Part shown: piece after piece, positions 1-9,517 of the stretch
Layout of the letters: the number at the start of each line of letters is the position of its first letter
How positions within the stretch are numbered: position 1 is the first letter of the stretch
Assembly: GCA_016794525.1 (NCBI GenBank)
Contig: JAEUJY010000162.1
Coordinates: 1-55,956, forward strand
Source of the DNA: Myxococcales bacterium
Lineage (GTDB): Bacteria; Myxococcota_A; Polyangia; Haliangiales; Haliangiaceae
Direction: 5' to 3'
DNA: 55,956 nt
The notes under the pieces: model-generated
What the model was told of the DNA's origin: nothing
Database searches by the model: none
What the model saw: the letters and a program-made list of their open reading frames with translations, nothing else
Position numbers and translations under genes: made by a program

Positions 1-3000
1 GGCGCCGATCTCGGGGGGCCCGCCGGCGACGCCGCGCGGGGGGCGGAGGTGGTGGGGGGGAGGGCGGGGGGGGCCGCGTACCTCGCCGGCGGGGTGGCGA
101 TCGCGCGCCCCCGCGACGACGCCCGCGGGCTGGCCCAGGCCCTCGACGCGCTGGTCGCGGCGCGCGGCCCGGCCGCCACCGCGACGCTCCTGTGCGAGGC
201 CGCCGAGGCGCACCTCGCCGCCGACCTCGGCGGCCGCGCGCTGACCCTGGCCCAGGCCGCCGGCAACCGCGCCGCCACCGTCGAGCGCGACGCCGCCGAC
301 GCCAGCGAGCTGGGGCCGCGGATCGCCCGCGCCACCGGCGAGGCCGCGTGGCGGCAGCGCGCCTTCCCCGAGGTGGCCCGGGCCTACGCCGCGCTGCTGG
401 CCGCGCCGGGCGCGCTCGCCGACGACGCCGAGCGCGCGGTGATCGAGTTCCGGCTGGCCAGCGCGCTCGATCGCGCCGGCGACGCCGGCACCGCGATCGC
501 GCTGCTCGGCCGCGCCGCGCCGCGGCTCCCCGGCGAGCTGCGCGGCCAGGCCTACCGGCTGATCGCCGATCTCCACGAGCGCAAGGGCGAGCTGGCCGCC
601 GCGGCCGCCGCGCTCGAGTCGTTCGCCGAGGCCACCGACGGCAGCGCCGGCCTGTCGACGCGCGCCGACGCGCTGTACCGCGCCGGCGAGCTGTTCCGGC
701 GGCGCCCCGGCCACGCCGAGGACGCGGTGCGCTGCCTCGAGGCGGCGCTGCGGCTGGCCGACGATCACCTGCCGGCGCTCGACGCGCTCGAGCTGATCGA
801 GCGCGACCTCGGCGACCTCGAGCGGGTCGCGACGATCCTCGGCCGCAAGATCGCCGCCAGCGCGCGCCAGCCGTCACGGCAGAAGGCGCTGCTGGTCCGG
901 CTCGCCGCGATCCACGTGCAGCTCGAGCGCCCCGACGTCGCGCGCATCACGCTCGGCCGCGCCCTCGAGCTCGACGCCGGCTACCGCCCGGCGATCCACG
1001 CGCTGGCCGACATCGCGCGGGCCCGCGGCCAGCGGCTCGAGCTCGCTGACGCGCTGGCCACGCTGGCCACCACGGCCGGCGACGACGCCGACGCCAGCCG
1101 CGATCGCACGGCCGCGGCGATCGAGCTGGGCGAGCTGATCGCCGCCGATCCGCAGGGCATCCCGCCGGCGTGGCGCGAGCGGACGATCGCGATCGTCGAG
1201 TCGATCGGCGCCGCCACCAACCACCCGGCGCTGGCCGCGGTGGCCGAGCGCCTGCGCACGCCGGCGGCGGCCTTCATCCGCAGCCCGGCGCCGCGCCTCG
1301 ACGAGGTCGAGCGCGCGCGCAGCGCCGGCGAGCCCGAGCGCGCCCGCGCGCTCCTGGCCGAGCCGGCCGCCGCCGGCGACCCGCGCGCGCTGCGCGAGCT
1401 GGCCGACGTGTGCGCCGAGCTCGGCGACTGGCCGGCGGTCGCCGCCGCGCTGACCGCGCTGGCCTCGGCGCAGACCGAGCCGCACCTCCACGGCCACCGC
1501 AAGGCCGAGGTGCTGCTCGAGCTCGCCGACGTCTACTACGATCGCCTGAGCGACCTCGAGCGGGCCCGCGCGACGATGCGGGCCGCCGCCGACGCCCACG
1601 GCCCGTCGGCGCGCCGCGACGCGACGCTGCGGCTGCTGGCCGCCGAGGCCTCGGCCGCCGACGATCACGCCGACGCCGCGGCCGCCCTCGAGGCGATCGC
1701 GCCCGATCGTCGCTCGGCGGCCGACGTGCTGGCGCTGGCCACCGCGTGGCAGCGCCGCGGCCACGATCACCGCGCGATCGCCGTGCTCGAGGCGGTCGAC
1801 GCCGCCGCCCGCCTGACCGACGAGGCGGCGATGCTGCTGTTCGCGCTGCACCAGGAGCGCCGCCGCAAGCGCGACCTGGCCACCGCGCTCGAGCGCGGCG
1901 CCGCCAGCGTGCCGCCCGAGGAGGCCCGGGCCCGGCTGACCGACGCGCTCGGCCTGTACCGCGACGCGCTCGGCGACGCCGACGCCGCGGCGCGGCTCGA
2001 GGCCGCGCTGGCCGCCCTGCCCCCCAGCCCGTCGGCGCCGCCGCGCCCGGCGCCGGTCACCGAGCCGCGCCGCCGCACCGCCCGCCCGACCGAGATGGAG
2101 AAGCTGGCCGAGGCCGCCGCCGCCTCCGGCGATCACGCCGGCGCCGCCGATCTCTACGCCGACGCGATCGCCGCCCGGGTCCGGGCCGGCGGCGATCCGG
2201 TCAGCCTGGCCGAGGCGATCGAGCGGGTCCGCGCCGCCGCCCGCGCCGCCGGCCACGCCGACGCGCTGGTGCGCGCGCTGTTCGCGGTGGCCGCGCGCGC
2301 GCCCAAGCCGCTCGCCGTCGACCTGTACCGCGAGGCGGCGTCGGCGGCGCGCTTCGACCTCCACGACGACACGATCGCCTGCGACGCGCTGATCCGCGCG
2401 CACCGGCTGGCGCCCGGCGACGGCGAGCTGGTCGCGGCGCTGGCCGACGCGCTCGAGTCCGAGGGCGATCTGGTGCGCCTGGCCGACGTCTACGAGCGCG
2501 CCGCCGCCAACAGCACCGGTGTCGAGCGCGCGCGCTGGCTGCTGGCGATGGCGCTCTTGGCCCGCGACAAGCTCGGCGATCCGCTGCGGGCCCGCGGCCA
2601 CCTCGACGCCGCCCACGCCGCCGCACCCGAGCTGCCGACGGTGTGGCTGCCGCTGGCCGACGCGCGCATCGCCGACGACGATCTCGCCGGCGCCCGCGAG
2701 CTGTACGAGCGCGCCGCCGGCTCGCTCGCGCTCGACGCCACCACCCGCGCGTGGGCCGGCGAGCGGCTGGCCGCGCTCGATCGCGATCACGACGTCCAGG
2801 CCGGCGAGATCGCCGCCGCGCCCGCGCGTGATCCGGTGGCGCGCGAGCCCGCGCCGCGCACCCGCACCGCGCCGCTGGGCTCGTCGCCGACCGTGCCCCC
2901 GGCCGCGCCCAGCGACGGCGCCCCGGCGGCGCCGACCACCGGCGAGGGCACGCGGCGGATCACGCTGCGCGGCCTGGCGACGATGCGCCCCGCCGACGGC

Positions 3001-5208
3001 CCGCCCGGCTCCGAGTACGAGCGCCTGCTGCGCCACGGCGCCGAGCTGGCCGCCGGCGATCAGCTCGACGCCGCGATCGCCCGCTACGAGTCGGCCAGCC
3101 TGCTGGCGCCGGCCGGCGATCTGCGCGCGCTGGCCGCGCTCGAGCAGCTGCACGACGTGCGCGGCGACGGCGAGGCCGTCTCCGACGTGATCGGCCGGCA
3201 GATCATCGCCACCACCGAGCCGCGCGGCCGCGCCCGGCTGTGGTGGCGCCGGGCCCAGCTGTACCGCGACACGCTGCACCGCGAGGCCGACACCTACCGC
3301 TGCCTCAAGGAGGCCCACGCCTGCGACCCCGACGATCTCGACATCGCCTACGAGCTGCGGGCGGTGGCGATGGCGCGCGGCGAGTGGGCGCTGACCGCCG
3401 AGCTGCTCGATCGCGAGATCGCGCTGGCGGGCTCGGCCCGCGATCGCGGCGCGCTGCACCTCGAGCTGGCGCTGGTGTTCGACGAGAAGCTGCTCGATCC
3501 CGACGCCGCGCGCCGCCACTACGAGGCGGCGCTGGCCGACGACCCGTCGATCCCGGCGGTGCCGCGGCCGCTGGCCCGGATCTACGAGCTGGCCGGCCGC
3601 TACCGCGACGCCGCGACGATGCTGGGCCAGGCCGCGGCGATGGCGCCGCAGGGCGAGCGGGCCGCGCTCCTGGCCCGCGCCGCCGCCGACGCCGCGCGCG
3701 CCGGCGATCGCGCCCGCGCCGTCGAGCTGGCCAACGCCGCCGCCGACGCCGCGCTGGCGGTCGGCAACCACGAGGCCGCGGCCCGGGCCCGCGCCGAGGC
3801 CAGCCGGCTCGGCGCCGACGTGCCTAAGGACGAGCTGCACGCCCGCGATCTCGGCGAGCGCGAGCGCGATCTGGCGCGGGCCATCGCCGAGCGCGACGGC
3901 GCCGCGATCGACACCGCCGCCCGCGGCGTGCTGGCGATCGCGCCGGCGCACCCGCAGGCGTTCCGCCTGCTCTACGAGCGCGCCGAGGGCCGCGCCGACT
4001 GGACCACCGCCGCCGAGCTGTGCGCCGCGCGCGCCGCCGCCGAGTCGGATCCCACCGAGCGCGCCAGCCACTGGTTCGAGCTGGGCCGCCTGCACGCCGA
4101 GCGGCGCAGCGACATCCGCGCCGCCAAGGCCGCGTGGACCCGCTCGCTCGACACCGAGCCGACCTACGCGCCCGCGCTCGACAGCCTCGCCGATCTCGCC
4201 TACCGCGAGCGCGACCTCGCCGCCGCCGACGCGCTCTACGCGCGCCTGCCGGTCAACACCTCGCGGCTGCCGCCCGACGTGGTCATGCTGCGCCGGGCCG
4301 AGATCGCCGAGGCGCTCGGCGACGACGCCCGCGCGCTGCAGCTGGCCCAGAGCGCGGCCCGGCTGGGCCCGTCGCGGCGCGACATCTACGCCACCTGCGC
4401 GCGGCTGGCCGGCAAGGTCGGCGACCTCGACGCCGCGCTGCGCGCCGCCCGCAGCGGCCTCGAGCTGATCGTCCCCGACGACATCGGCGCGCTGACCGCG
4501 GCGCGGCTCGAGCTGGCCGAGCTGTGCAAGCGCGCCGGCGACACGATCGGCGCGGTCTACTACTACGAGCTGGTGGTCGCCGACGAGCCGCACCACGCCC
4601 GCTCGCTCGAGGCGCTGGCCGACCTGTACGTCGAGCGCGGCAACTGGGCCGGCGCCGCGCGCGCGCTCAAGGGCCTGGCCGCGACGACGCTGCCGCCCGA
4701 TCGCCGCGCCGCGATCTGGTACCGGCTCGGCGAGCTGACGCTGGCCCGGCTCGGCGACGTCGCCGGCGCCGACGACGCGTTCCTGCGCGCCGCCGATCTC
4801 GATCCCGGCCACCCGCCGACCTTGCGCCGGCTGGTCGACGTCTACTGGCGGGCCGGCGACGCGGCGGCGCTGGTCGACGTCGCCCAGGAGCTGGCCAGCG
4901 GCGGCGCGCTGTTCGACGCCGCCACCACCGGGCCCACGCTGGCCCGGGTCGCGATCGCCGGCGCCACCGCCGGCGCGATGAACCTGGCCGGCGGCGCGGT
5001 CAGGCAGCTCGGCGCCGACGCCCCGACCCGGCTGGCCGCCGCCCTCGCCGAGCGGGTCGGCGGCGGCGGCGAGCTGACCCTCGACGCGACGCTCACCGCC
5101 GCCCGCGAGCTGGCCCAGCGCGGCCACGGCCCGGCGGTGGCGGCGGTCGCGCAGGCCGCGGCCGGCCTCGGCGCGGCCGGCCAGGCGGTCGCGCGGGCGC
5201 TCGGTTGA
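1..5208 (+). CDS. Giant tetratricopeptide-repeat protein, 5' end outside window
   Basis: The frame is open from base 1 to the TGA at 5206-5208; the first start-like codon in the window is GTG at 49, but no in-frame stop lies before it, so the true start is probably upstream. At least 1719 residues. It is built of repeated helix-pair units rich in Ala, Leu, Glu and Arg with TPR-type spacing (for example blocks ending in DPDDLDIAYELRAVA and DPSIPAVPRPLARIYELAGR), broken around residues 645-690 and 925-985 by Pro/Ala/Thr-rich linkers. No membrane segment, signal peptide or enzymatic motif is visible in the part seen. Such long TPR proteins are common in myxobacteria and act as protein-interaction scaffolds; the partner is unknown. 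The next gene is also a repeat lipoprotein but has its own promoter. Family assignment is secure, function is not. Confidence 0.85.
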   Translation, partial: GADLGGPAGDAARGAEVVGGRAGGAAYLAGGVAIARPRDDARGLAQALDALVAARGPAATATLLCEAAEAHLAADLGGRALTLAQAAGNRAATVERDAADASELGPRIARATGEAAWRQRAFPEVARAYAALLAAPGALADDAERAVIEFRLASALDRAGDAGTAIALLGRAAPRLPGELRGQAYRLIADLHERKGELAAAAAALESFAEATDGSAGLSTRADALYRAGELFRRRPGHAEDAVRCLEAALRLADDHLPALDALELIERDLGDLERVATILGRKIAASARQPSRQKALLVRLAAIHVQLERPDVARITLGRALELDAGYRPAIHALADIARARGQRLELADALATLATTAGDDADASRDRTAAAIELGELIAADPQGIPPAWRERTIAIVESIGAATNHPALAAVAERLRTPAAAFIRSPAPRLDEVERARSAGEPERARALLAEPAAAGDPRALRELADVCAELGDWPAVAAALTALASAQTEPHLHGHRKAEVLLELADVYYDRLSDLERARATMRAAADAHGPSARRDATLRLLAAEASAADDHADAAAALEAIAPDRRSAADVLALATAWQRRGHDHRAIAVLEAVDAAARLTDEAAMLLFALHQERRRKRDLATALERGAASVPPEEARARLTDALGLYRDALGDADAAARLEAALAALPPSPSAPPRPAPVTEPRRRTARPTEMEKLAEAAAASGDHAGAADLYADAIAARVRAGGDPVSLAEAIERVRAAARAAGHADALVRALFAVAARAPKPLAVDLYREAASAARFDLHDDTIACDALIRAHRLAPGDGELVAALADALESEGDLVRLADVYERAAANSTGVERARWLLAMALLARDKLGDPLRARGHLDAAHAAAPELPTVWLPLADARIADDDLAGARELYERAAGSLALDATTRAWAGERLAALDRDHDVQAGEIAAAPARDPVAREPAPRTRTAPLGSSPTVPPAAPSDGAPAAPTTGEGTRRITLRGLATMRPADGPPGSEYERLLRHGAELAAGDQLDAAIARYESASLLAPAGDLRALAALEQLHDVRGDGEAVSDVIGRQIIATTEPRGRARLWWRRAQLYRDTLHREADTYRCLKEAHACDPDDLDIAYELRAVAMARGEWALTAELLDREIALAGSARDRGALHLELALVFDEKLLDPDAARRHYEAALADDPSIPAVPRPLARIYELAGRYRDAATMLGQAAAMAPQGERAALLARAAADAARAGDRARAVELANAAADAALAVGNHEAAARARAEASRLGADVPKDELHARDLGERERDLARAIAERDGAAIDTAARGVLAIAPAHPQAFRLLYERAEGRADWTTAAELCAARAAAESDPTERASHWFELGRLHAERRSDIRAAKAAWTRSLDTEPTYAPALDSLADLAYRERDLAAADALYARLPVNTSRLPPDVVMLRRAEIAEALGDDARALQLAQSAARLGPSRRDIYATCARLAGKVGDLDAALRAARSGLELIVPDDIGALTAARLELAELCKRAGDTIGAVYYYELVVADEPHHARSLEALADLYVERGNWAGAARALKGLAATTLPPDRRAAIWYRLGELTLARLGDVAGADDAFLRAADLDPGHPPTLRRLVDVYWRAGDAAALVDVAQELASGGALFDAATTGPTLARVAIAGATAGAMNLAGGAVRQLGADAPTRLAAALAERVGGGGELTLDATLTAARELAQRGHGPAVAAVAQAAAGLGAAGQAVARALG

Positions 5209-5235
5209 CAGCGCAGCGCCGCCGGGACGTATAGT
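5205..5235 (+). promoter_or_regulatory. Sigma70-type promoter TTGACA-N19-TATAGT
   Basis: TTGACA at 5205-5210 overlaps the stop codon of the TPR gene and TATAGT lies at 5230-5235, giving a 19-base spacer (17 is ideal). A perfect -35 box and a 5/6 -10 box are rare by chance in DNA this GC-rich. Transcription would begin near 5242 and leave a leader of about 60 bases before the lipoprotein start at 5301. Confidence 0.55.
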
Positions 5236-5300
5236 CGCGTGCCTACCGAGGGCCGGGCACCAGGCCCGCGGCTCATCAACCAGTGACTATCGAGGTCTCC

Positions 5301-6251
5301 ATGATCGTCCGTCCGCGCTCGTTCGTCCGCTCGCTGTTCGGGGCCGCGCTGTCGCTGTCGCTGGCCGCCGCGCCGCTCGCGACCGTCACCCTCGGCGCCG
5401 GCTGCGGCGCCTCCGCCAGCTCGATCGGCGGCGGCGTCCGCCGCGGCGGCGCCACCGACCCCACCGCCTACCAGGCCGCGGTCGCGGCCGGCGACGCCGC
5501 GTTCGCCCAGCGCGGCGATCGCGCGCAGCTCGAGGCCGCGATCGCCAAGTACGAGGAGGCGATCAAGCTCAAGGACGACGACTACGAGACCTACGAGAAG
5601 CTGGCCCGCGCCAACTACCTCCTCGCCGACGGCTGGCTGTTCTTCGAGCAGGCCGACAAGAAGGAGCTGTTCCTCAAGACCTACGAGAAGGGCTTCCAGT
5701 ACGCCGAGCGCGGCCTCAAGGCGCGCTACCCGGCGATCGAGGAGCGCCTCGCCGCCGGCGTCGATCTCAAGGACGCCGCGACGCTGGTCGACAAGCCGGG
5801 CATCGGCCTCCTCTACTGGTACTCCACCAACCTCGGCAAGTGGGGCAACGCCCAGGACATCACCGTCGTCCTGACCTACAAGGATCGCATCTACGCGATC
5901 ATGGAGCAGGTCTACAACCTCGACACCAACTTCTTCTGGGGCGCCGCCGACCGCTACTTCGGCGCGTACTACTCGATCGCGCCGAGCTTCGCCGGCGGCG
6001 ATCTCGATCGCAGCTGGAAGCACTTCGAGGCGTCGCGCAAGATCGCGCCCGACTACATCGCCACCTACAACCTGATCGCCGAGTTCTACGCGCCCAAGAA
6101 GCAGGACGAGGCGCTGTTCGACGCGATGACCCAGAAGGTGCTCGACGCCCCGGTCGACATCATCCCCGAGCTGGCGGCCGAGGCCGCGGTCGAGAAGCGC
6201 AAGGCCGAGGCGCTGCGCAAGCGCAAGGCTGACGGCGAGTTCCCGTTCTGA
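5301..6251 (+). CDS. TatT-like periplasmic lipoprotein (TRAP transporter T-component family)
   Basis: Predicted 316-residue exported protein. I chose ATG 5301 over GTG 5283 because it gives a compact signal peptide: basic start (MIVRPRSFVR), hydrophobic core and a lipobox-like LGAGC near residue 37, so it is probably lipid-anchored. The mature part is helical with TPR-like units (AIAKYEEAIKLKDDDYETYE) and the aromatic pattern WYSTNLGKWG ... FFWGAADRYFGAYY, which resembles the TatT family (helical lipoprotein partner of TRAP transporters, described in Treponema). Known for the family: TatT forms a ligand-binding trimer with the TatP receptor; no TRAP permease is adjacent here, so the role is inferred. 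Own promoter upstream; a strong hairpin element follows the stop codon. Confidence 0.65.
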   Translation: MIVRPRSFVRSLFGAALSLSLAAAPLATVTLGAGCGASASSIGGGVRRGGATDPTAYQAAVAAGDAAFAQRGDRAQLEAAIAKYEEAIKLKDDDYETYEKLARANYLLADGWLFFEQADKKELFLKTYEKGFQYAERGLKARYPAIEERLAAGVDLKDAATLVDKPGIGLLYWYSTNLGKWGNAQDITVVLTYKDRIYAIMEQVYNLDTNFFWGAADRYFGAYYSIAPSFAGGDLDRSWKHFEASRKIAPDYIATYNLIAEFYAPKKQDEALFDAMTQKVLDAPVDIIPELAAEAAVEKRKAEALRKRKADGEFPF

Positions 6252-6258
6252 ACTACTG

Positions 6259-6300
6259 GGAGGGTTTTTCGCAAAAACCCTCCCCCGGCATTCGCCGGGG
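6259..6300 (+). terminator. Two-hairpin 3' element, copy 1
   Basis: Starts 8 bases after the TatT-like stop codon. Hairpin A (6259-6285): a perfect 12-bp stem, GGGAGGGTTTTT pairing with AAAAACCCTCCC around a 3-base loop. Hairpin B (6285-6300): CCCGGC-attc-GCCGGG. No U-tract follows B. Probably ends the lipoprotein transcript and, being symmetric, may also serve the convergent gene at 6425. Same architecture as the elements near 28.75, 46.6 and 46.7 kb. Confidence 0.6.
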
Positions 6301-6357
6301 CCCCCTCCCATAACGGCCCGGATCGTTCAGCGTGGGGGGAGCGAGCACACGCCGCCC

Positions 6358-6406
6358 GGCCTCCCGGGAGACGCGTGACGGTCGGGCGGGTTGAGCGGCG
6401 TGAACC
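6358..6406 (-). repeat. 49-bp dispersed repeat, single copy
   Basis: Read on the minus strand, this begins GGTTCACGCCGCTCAACCCG and ends CCCGGGAGGCC. It matches the tandem pair at 28591-28730 at about 44 of 49 positions. It sits between convergent gene ends, just past the two-hairpin element, in the same relative order and orientation as at 28.7 kb. No reading frame is needed to explain the conservation. Confidence 0.8.
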
Positions 6407-6424
6407 TGATCGTGCTGCGCGAGA

Positions 6425-7258
6425 CTAGCGAAGGTGCGCGACGGCGGCGCGGTGGGGCGGCTCGGCGAGGGCGCCGCGGGTGACGCGGCCGGCGCGGCTG
6501 AGCGTGACGCGAGCGAACGGCGCGGGGCCGGCGCGGCGGACGGCGCGGGCGAAGACGTCGTCGAGCAGGTCGAGGGCGCGGCGCGGGTCGGCGTCGATCA
6601 CGGCCCAGCGGCCGGCGCGGCGCTCGGCGAGGCCGGCGCGATCGACGCGGTAGCGCCGCACGCCGTCGACGGTGGGGACGTCGATCCGCGCGACCGCGTC
6701 GGCGTAGGCGGCGGCGAGGTCGGCGTAGGCGCGGTCCTCCAGCTCGGCGAGCACGGCGACGAGCGCGACGCCCGCGGGCGAGGTCACGTCGACGCGCGCG
6801 TCGCCGATCACGACGAACGCCGCGTCGTATCCGATCGGCTCGGGCCGAGTCGTCGAGAGCGCGAGGGCGTCGGCGAGCCGGCGCCGCACGGTGGCATCGA
6901 TCGCGACGCCGCGCGGCCGGGCCTCGGGCCGGTGCCAGGTGGCGTGCGTCGACGCCAGCTCGAGCTCGTCGATCGCGGACTCGCCGACGCACCCCGCGCT
7001 GACCCGCGCCACGACGACGGTCCGGGTCGGATCGCGCAGCTCGATGGCGGCGAGCTCGCGGTAGAGCGCCGCCATCCGCGCGCGCAGCGCCACCAGCTCG
7101 CCCCACGGATCGCGCGGCGGCGCGGCGACCGCCGGCGCCGGCGGCGCGGGGGCCTGGAGCTGGACGGCGGCGATCGCCAGCGCGGCCAGCGTCAGCAGCG
7201 CCGCGAGCGCGGCGAGCGCGCGCTGGACCAGCGGCGTTCCCACGACCGAGCTGCCCAT
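6425..7258 (-). CDS. Membrane-anchored protein of unknown function
   Basis: Predicted 277 residues. A single hydrophobic segment at about residues 10-34 (ALAALAALLTLAALAIAAVQ) follows a short N-terminus, so it is an N-terminal anchor or uncleaved signal; a Pro/Ala linker follows, then a soluble domain. Visible features: a charged helix (ELVALRARMAALYRELAAIE), the stretch VVVARVSAGCVGESAIDE and a C-terminal region rich in Arg and Ala. I recognise no family. It is transcribed divergently from recN, with 83 bases between the starts, and both could share the dyad at 7298-7317. Coding is supported by length, GC-biased codon use and a fitting ATG. The end faces the TatT-like gene. Confidence 0.7.
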   Translation of the reverse strand: MGSSVVGTPLVQRALAALAALLTLAALAIAAVQLQAPAPPAPAVAAPPRDPWGELVALRARMAALYRELAAIELRDPTRTVVVARVSAGCVGESAIDELELASTHATWHRPEARPRGVAIDATVRRRLADALALSTTRPEPIGYDAAFVVIGDARVDVTSPAGVALVAVLAELEDRAYADLAAAYADAVARIDVPTVDGVRRYRVDRAGLAERRAGRWAVIDADPRRALDLLDDVFARAVRRAGPAPFARVTLSRAGRVTRGALAEPPHRAAVAHLR

Positions 7259-7295
7259 GCACCGTCGACACCGACGGCGACGCCCGGTTGCGATG

Positions 7296-7317
7296 GCTGA
7301 ACACTTGCGCAGTGTCA
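7296..7317 (-). promoter_or_regulatory. Candidate LexA-type operator of recN
   Basis: The dyad TGAACACTTGCGCAGTGTCA (7298-7317) has ACACT/AGTGT arms around a 5-base centre and ends 24 bases before the recN start. On the minus strand, CTGCGCAAGTGTTCAGC (7312-7296) agrees with the Myxococcus xanthus LexA box as I remember it, CTRHAMRYBYGTTCAGS, at 15 of 17 positions. recN is a classic SOS gene, which supports the reading. The match is from memory and was not searched. Confidence 0.5.
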
Positions 7318-7341
7318 GGGTGCTGGTGCAGAGTCGATCGC

Positions 7342-9051
7342 GTGCTGCGCCACCTGCGAGTCACCAACTTCGCAATCCTGTCTGACGTCACGCTCGAGCT
7401 GGGGCCCGGCCTCGGCGTGCTGACCGGCGAGACCGGCGCCGGCAAGTCGTTGATCGTCGAGGCGGTCAACCTGCTGCGCGGCGGCCGCGCGTCGGCCGAC
7501 ATCCCGCGCGCCGGCGCGCCCGAGGCCACGGTCGAGGCCATCGTCGAGGTCCCGGCCGATCTGCGCGAGCGGGTGCGCGGCGTGCTCGCCGCCGCCGGGC
7601 TGCCGCTGGCCGCCGACGACGCGGCCGAGGTCGACCTCGGCGCCGAGGTGGTCATCCGCCGGGTCATCCTGCGCGGCGGCAAGAGCCGCACCTACGTCAA
7701 CGGCGCGCTCACCACCGCCGGCCGCCTGGCCGAGCTCGGCGCGTGGCTGATCGATCTGGCCGGCCAGCACCAGCACCAGGGCCTGGTCGACGCCCGCCGC
7801 CACCGCGACATCCTCGACGCGTTCGCCGGCGACGCCGCGCTGCCCGCCGAGATGGCCGCGGCGTGGGAGGAGCTGGGCGGCATCGACGCGCAGATCGCGG
7901 CGCTCGGCGGCGACGATCGCCAGCGCGCCGAGCGCGCCGACTTCGTCCGCTTCCAGAAGGACGAGCTCGACGCCGCGCGGCTCGAGCCGGGCGAGGACGA
8001 GCGGCTGGTCGCCGAGCGCACCCGGCTGTCGGCCACCGAGGAGCTGCGGGTCGGCTCGCGCGCCGCGGTGGCGGCGCTCGACGGCGGCGACGGCGACAGC
8101 GGCGCGCTCGACGGCCTTGCCCACGCCGCGCGCGAGCTCGACAAGCTGGTCCGGCTCGACGCCACGCTCGATCCGCTGGCGCGCCAGCTGGCCGAGGCGC
8201 GGGTGATCGCCGACGACGCCACCGCCGGGCTGCGCCGCTACGCCGATCGCGTCGAGGGCGACCCCGAGCGGCTGGCGTGGATCGACGATCGCCTCGAGCA
8301 GCTGCGGCGGCTGCGGCGCAAGCACGGCGGCGGCGATCTGCTCGAGCGCCTGGCGGCGCTGACCGCCGAGCTCGATCAGCTCACCCACCGCGACGCGCAC
8401 CTCGAGAGCCTGACCGCGGCCCGGGCCCAGGCGCTCGGCCGCTGCCAGCGCGCCGCCGCCGCGCTCACCGACAGCCGCCGCCGCGCCGGCACCAAGCTGG
8501 CGCGCGAGGTCGGCAAGGCGCTGGCCGAGCTGGGCATGGCCTCGGCGCGGCTCGAGGTGCGCATCGCGCCCGCCGCGCTCGGCCCCCACGGCGCCGACGA
8601 CGTCGAGGTGCTGCTCGGCGCCAACAAGGGCGAGGAGCTCAAGCCCCTGGCCAAGGTCGCGTCGGGCGGCGAGCTGTCGCGGATCATGCTGGCGATGAAG
8701 CTGGCGCTGCGCCGCGCCGACGAGGTCGCCACCTACGTCTTCGACGAGGTCGACGCCGGCATCGGCGGCGCCACCGCCCACGCGGTCGGCGCGCTGATCC
8801 GCGCGGTCGCCGATCACCGCCAGGTGCTGTGCGTGACCCACCTGCCGCAGATCGCCGCCTACGCCGACGCCCACTACCACGTCGAGAAGATCGAGACCGG
8901 CGGCCGCACCGAGACGCTGGTCAAGCGGCTCGGCTCGACCGCGCGCAAGGACGAGCTGGCCCGCATGCTCGGCGGCAGCACCACCGCGCGCGCCAAGGCC
9001 CACGCCGCCGAGCTGCTCGACTCCGCGCGCCGTCCGCGCGCCCAGGCGTGA
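7342..9051 (+). CDS. recN: DNA repair ATPase RecN
   Basis: SMC-like ATPase that gathers broken DNA ends in recombinational repair; cytoplasmic and nucleoid-associated. GTG 7342 is preferred because the protein then begins [12 protein letters not shown], as RecN proteins do; 569 residues, the normal size. Visible: Walker A GETGAGKS (29-36), the RecN-typical GQHQHQ stretch near residue 144, a charged coiled coil in the middle ([20 protein letters not shown]), the ABC signature SGGELSRIM, Walker [13 protein letters not shown] and a switch histidine in [15 protein letters not shown]. The middle coiled coil is relatively short, as usual for RecN versus SMC. A candidate LexA operator lies just upstream, so damage induction is likely. 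Seven codons after its stop the GFA gene region begins, possibly co-transcribed. Confidence 0.96.
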   Translation: MLRHLRVTNFAILSDVTLELGPGLGVLTGETGAGKSLIVEAVNLLRGGRASADIPRAGAPEATVEAIVEVPADLRERVRGVLAAAGLPLAADDAAEVDLGAEVVIRRVILRGGKSRTYVNGALTTAGRLAELGAWLIDLAGQHQHQGLVDARRHRDILDAFAGDAALPAEMAAAWEELGGIDAQIAALGGDDRQRAERADFVRFQKDELDAARLEPGEDERLVAERTRLSATEELRVGSRAAVAALDGGDGDSGALDGLAHAARELDKLVRLDATLDPLARQLAEARVIADDATAGLRRYADRVEGDPERLAWIDDRLEQLRRLRRKHGGGDLLERLAALTAELDQLTHRDAHLESLTAARAQALGRCQRAAAALTDSRRRAGTKLAREVGKALAELGMASARLEVRIAPAALGPHGADDVEVLLGANKGEELKPLAKVASGGELSRIMLAMKLALRRADEVATYVFDEVDAGIGGATAHAVGALIRAVADHRQVLCVTHLPQIAAYADAHYHVEKIETGGRTETLVKRLGSTARKDELARMLGGSTTARAKAHAAELLDSARRPRAQA

Positions 9052-9103
9052 GCCCGCGGTGCGTGCCATCCTCCTGCCCCGCTCGTTCACGAAAGGCCTG
9101 TTC

Positions 9104-9460
9104 ATGTCGACGACGTACTCGGGAAGCTGCCACTGCGGCGCCGTCCGCTACTCCGCCGAGGTCGATCTCACCCAGCCGGTGGTCGCCTGCAACTGCTCGA
9201 TGTGCGGGCGCGCCGGCTGGCTGCTCAGCTTCATCCCCGCGACCAAGTTCCAGCTCGAGGCCGGCGCCGACAGCCTCACCGACTACCAGTTCGCGCGCCG
9301 CCACATCCACCACACCTTCTGCAAGGTGTGCGGCGTGCGGCCGTTCTCGCGCGGCGCCACGCCCGACGGCGGCGAGATGATCGCGGTCAACGTGCGCTGC
9401 CTCGCCGGCGTCGATCCGACGACGCTCGAGGTCAAGCCGTTCGACGGCAAGAGCCTGTAG
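9104..9460 (+). CDS. GFA/CENP-V family zinc protein
   Basis: Predicted 118 residues. ATG 9104 is chosen because GAAAGG lies 8-13 bases upstream and the family's N-terminus (SGSCHCGAVRYSAEV) follows at once. The glutathione-dependent formaldehyde-activating (GFA) fold is indicated by the zinc-binding cysteines: CHCGAVRY, then CNCSMCGRAGW, then FCKVCGVRPFSRG. Family members bind one or two zinc ions; the founding enzyme was proposed to speed formation of S-hydroxymethylglutathione, but most homologues have unproven substrates, so a formaldehyde role is only a possibility here. It follows recN by about 50 bases on the same strand and converges on hypB, whose stop lies 57 bases beyond. Confidence 0.9.
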   Translation: MSTTYSGSCHCGAVRYSAEVDLTQPVVACNCSMCGRAGWLLSFIPATKFQLEAGADSLTDYQFARRHIHHTFCKVCGVRPFSRGATPDGGEMIAVNVRCLAGVDPTTLEVKPFDGKSL

Positions 9461-9517
9461 CCAGGCGACCGATCGCCGCGCGGCCGGCGCTGCGCCGCCC
9501 CGGACGCGGTCCGGCGC

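Noticed and set aside
1..60. Runs of G at the left edge as a frameshift or assembly error
   Set aside because: The frame remains open through the G-rich start, so no error can be shown; the region is only flagged as lower trust.
874..5127. 1417-codon open frame on the minus strand opposite the TPR gene
   Set aside because: Antisense shadow: GC-rich codons with few A/T at third positions leave the reverse frames open. Its product is low-complexity Gly/Arg/Gln/Val without any family motif, whereas the plus strand has clear TPR units.
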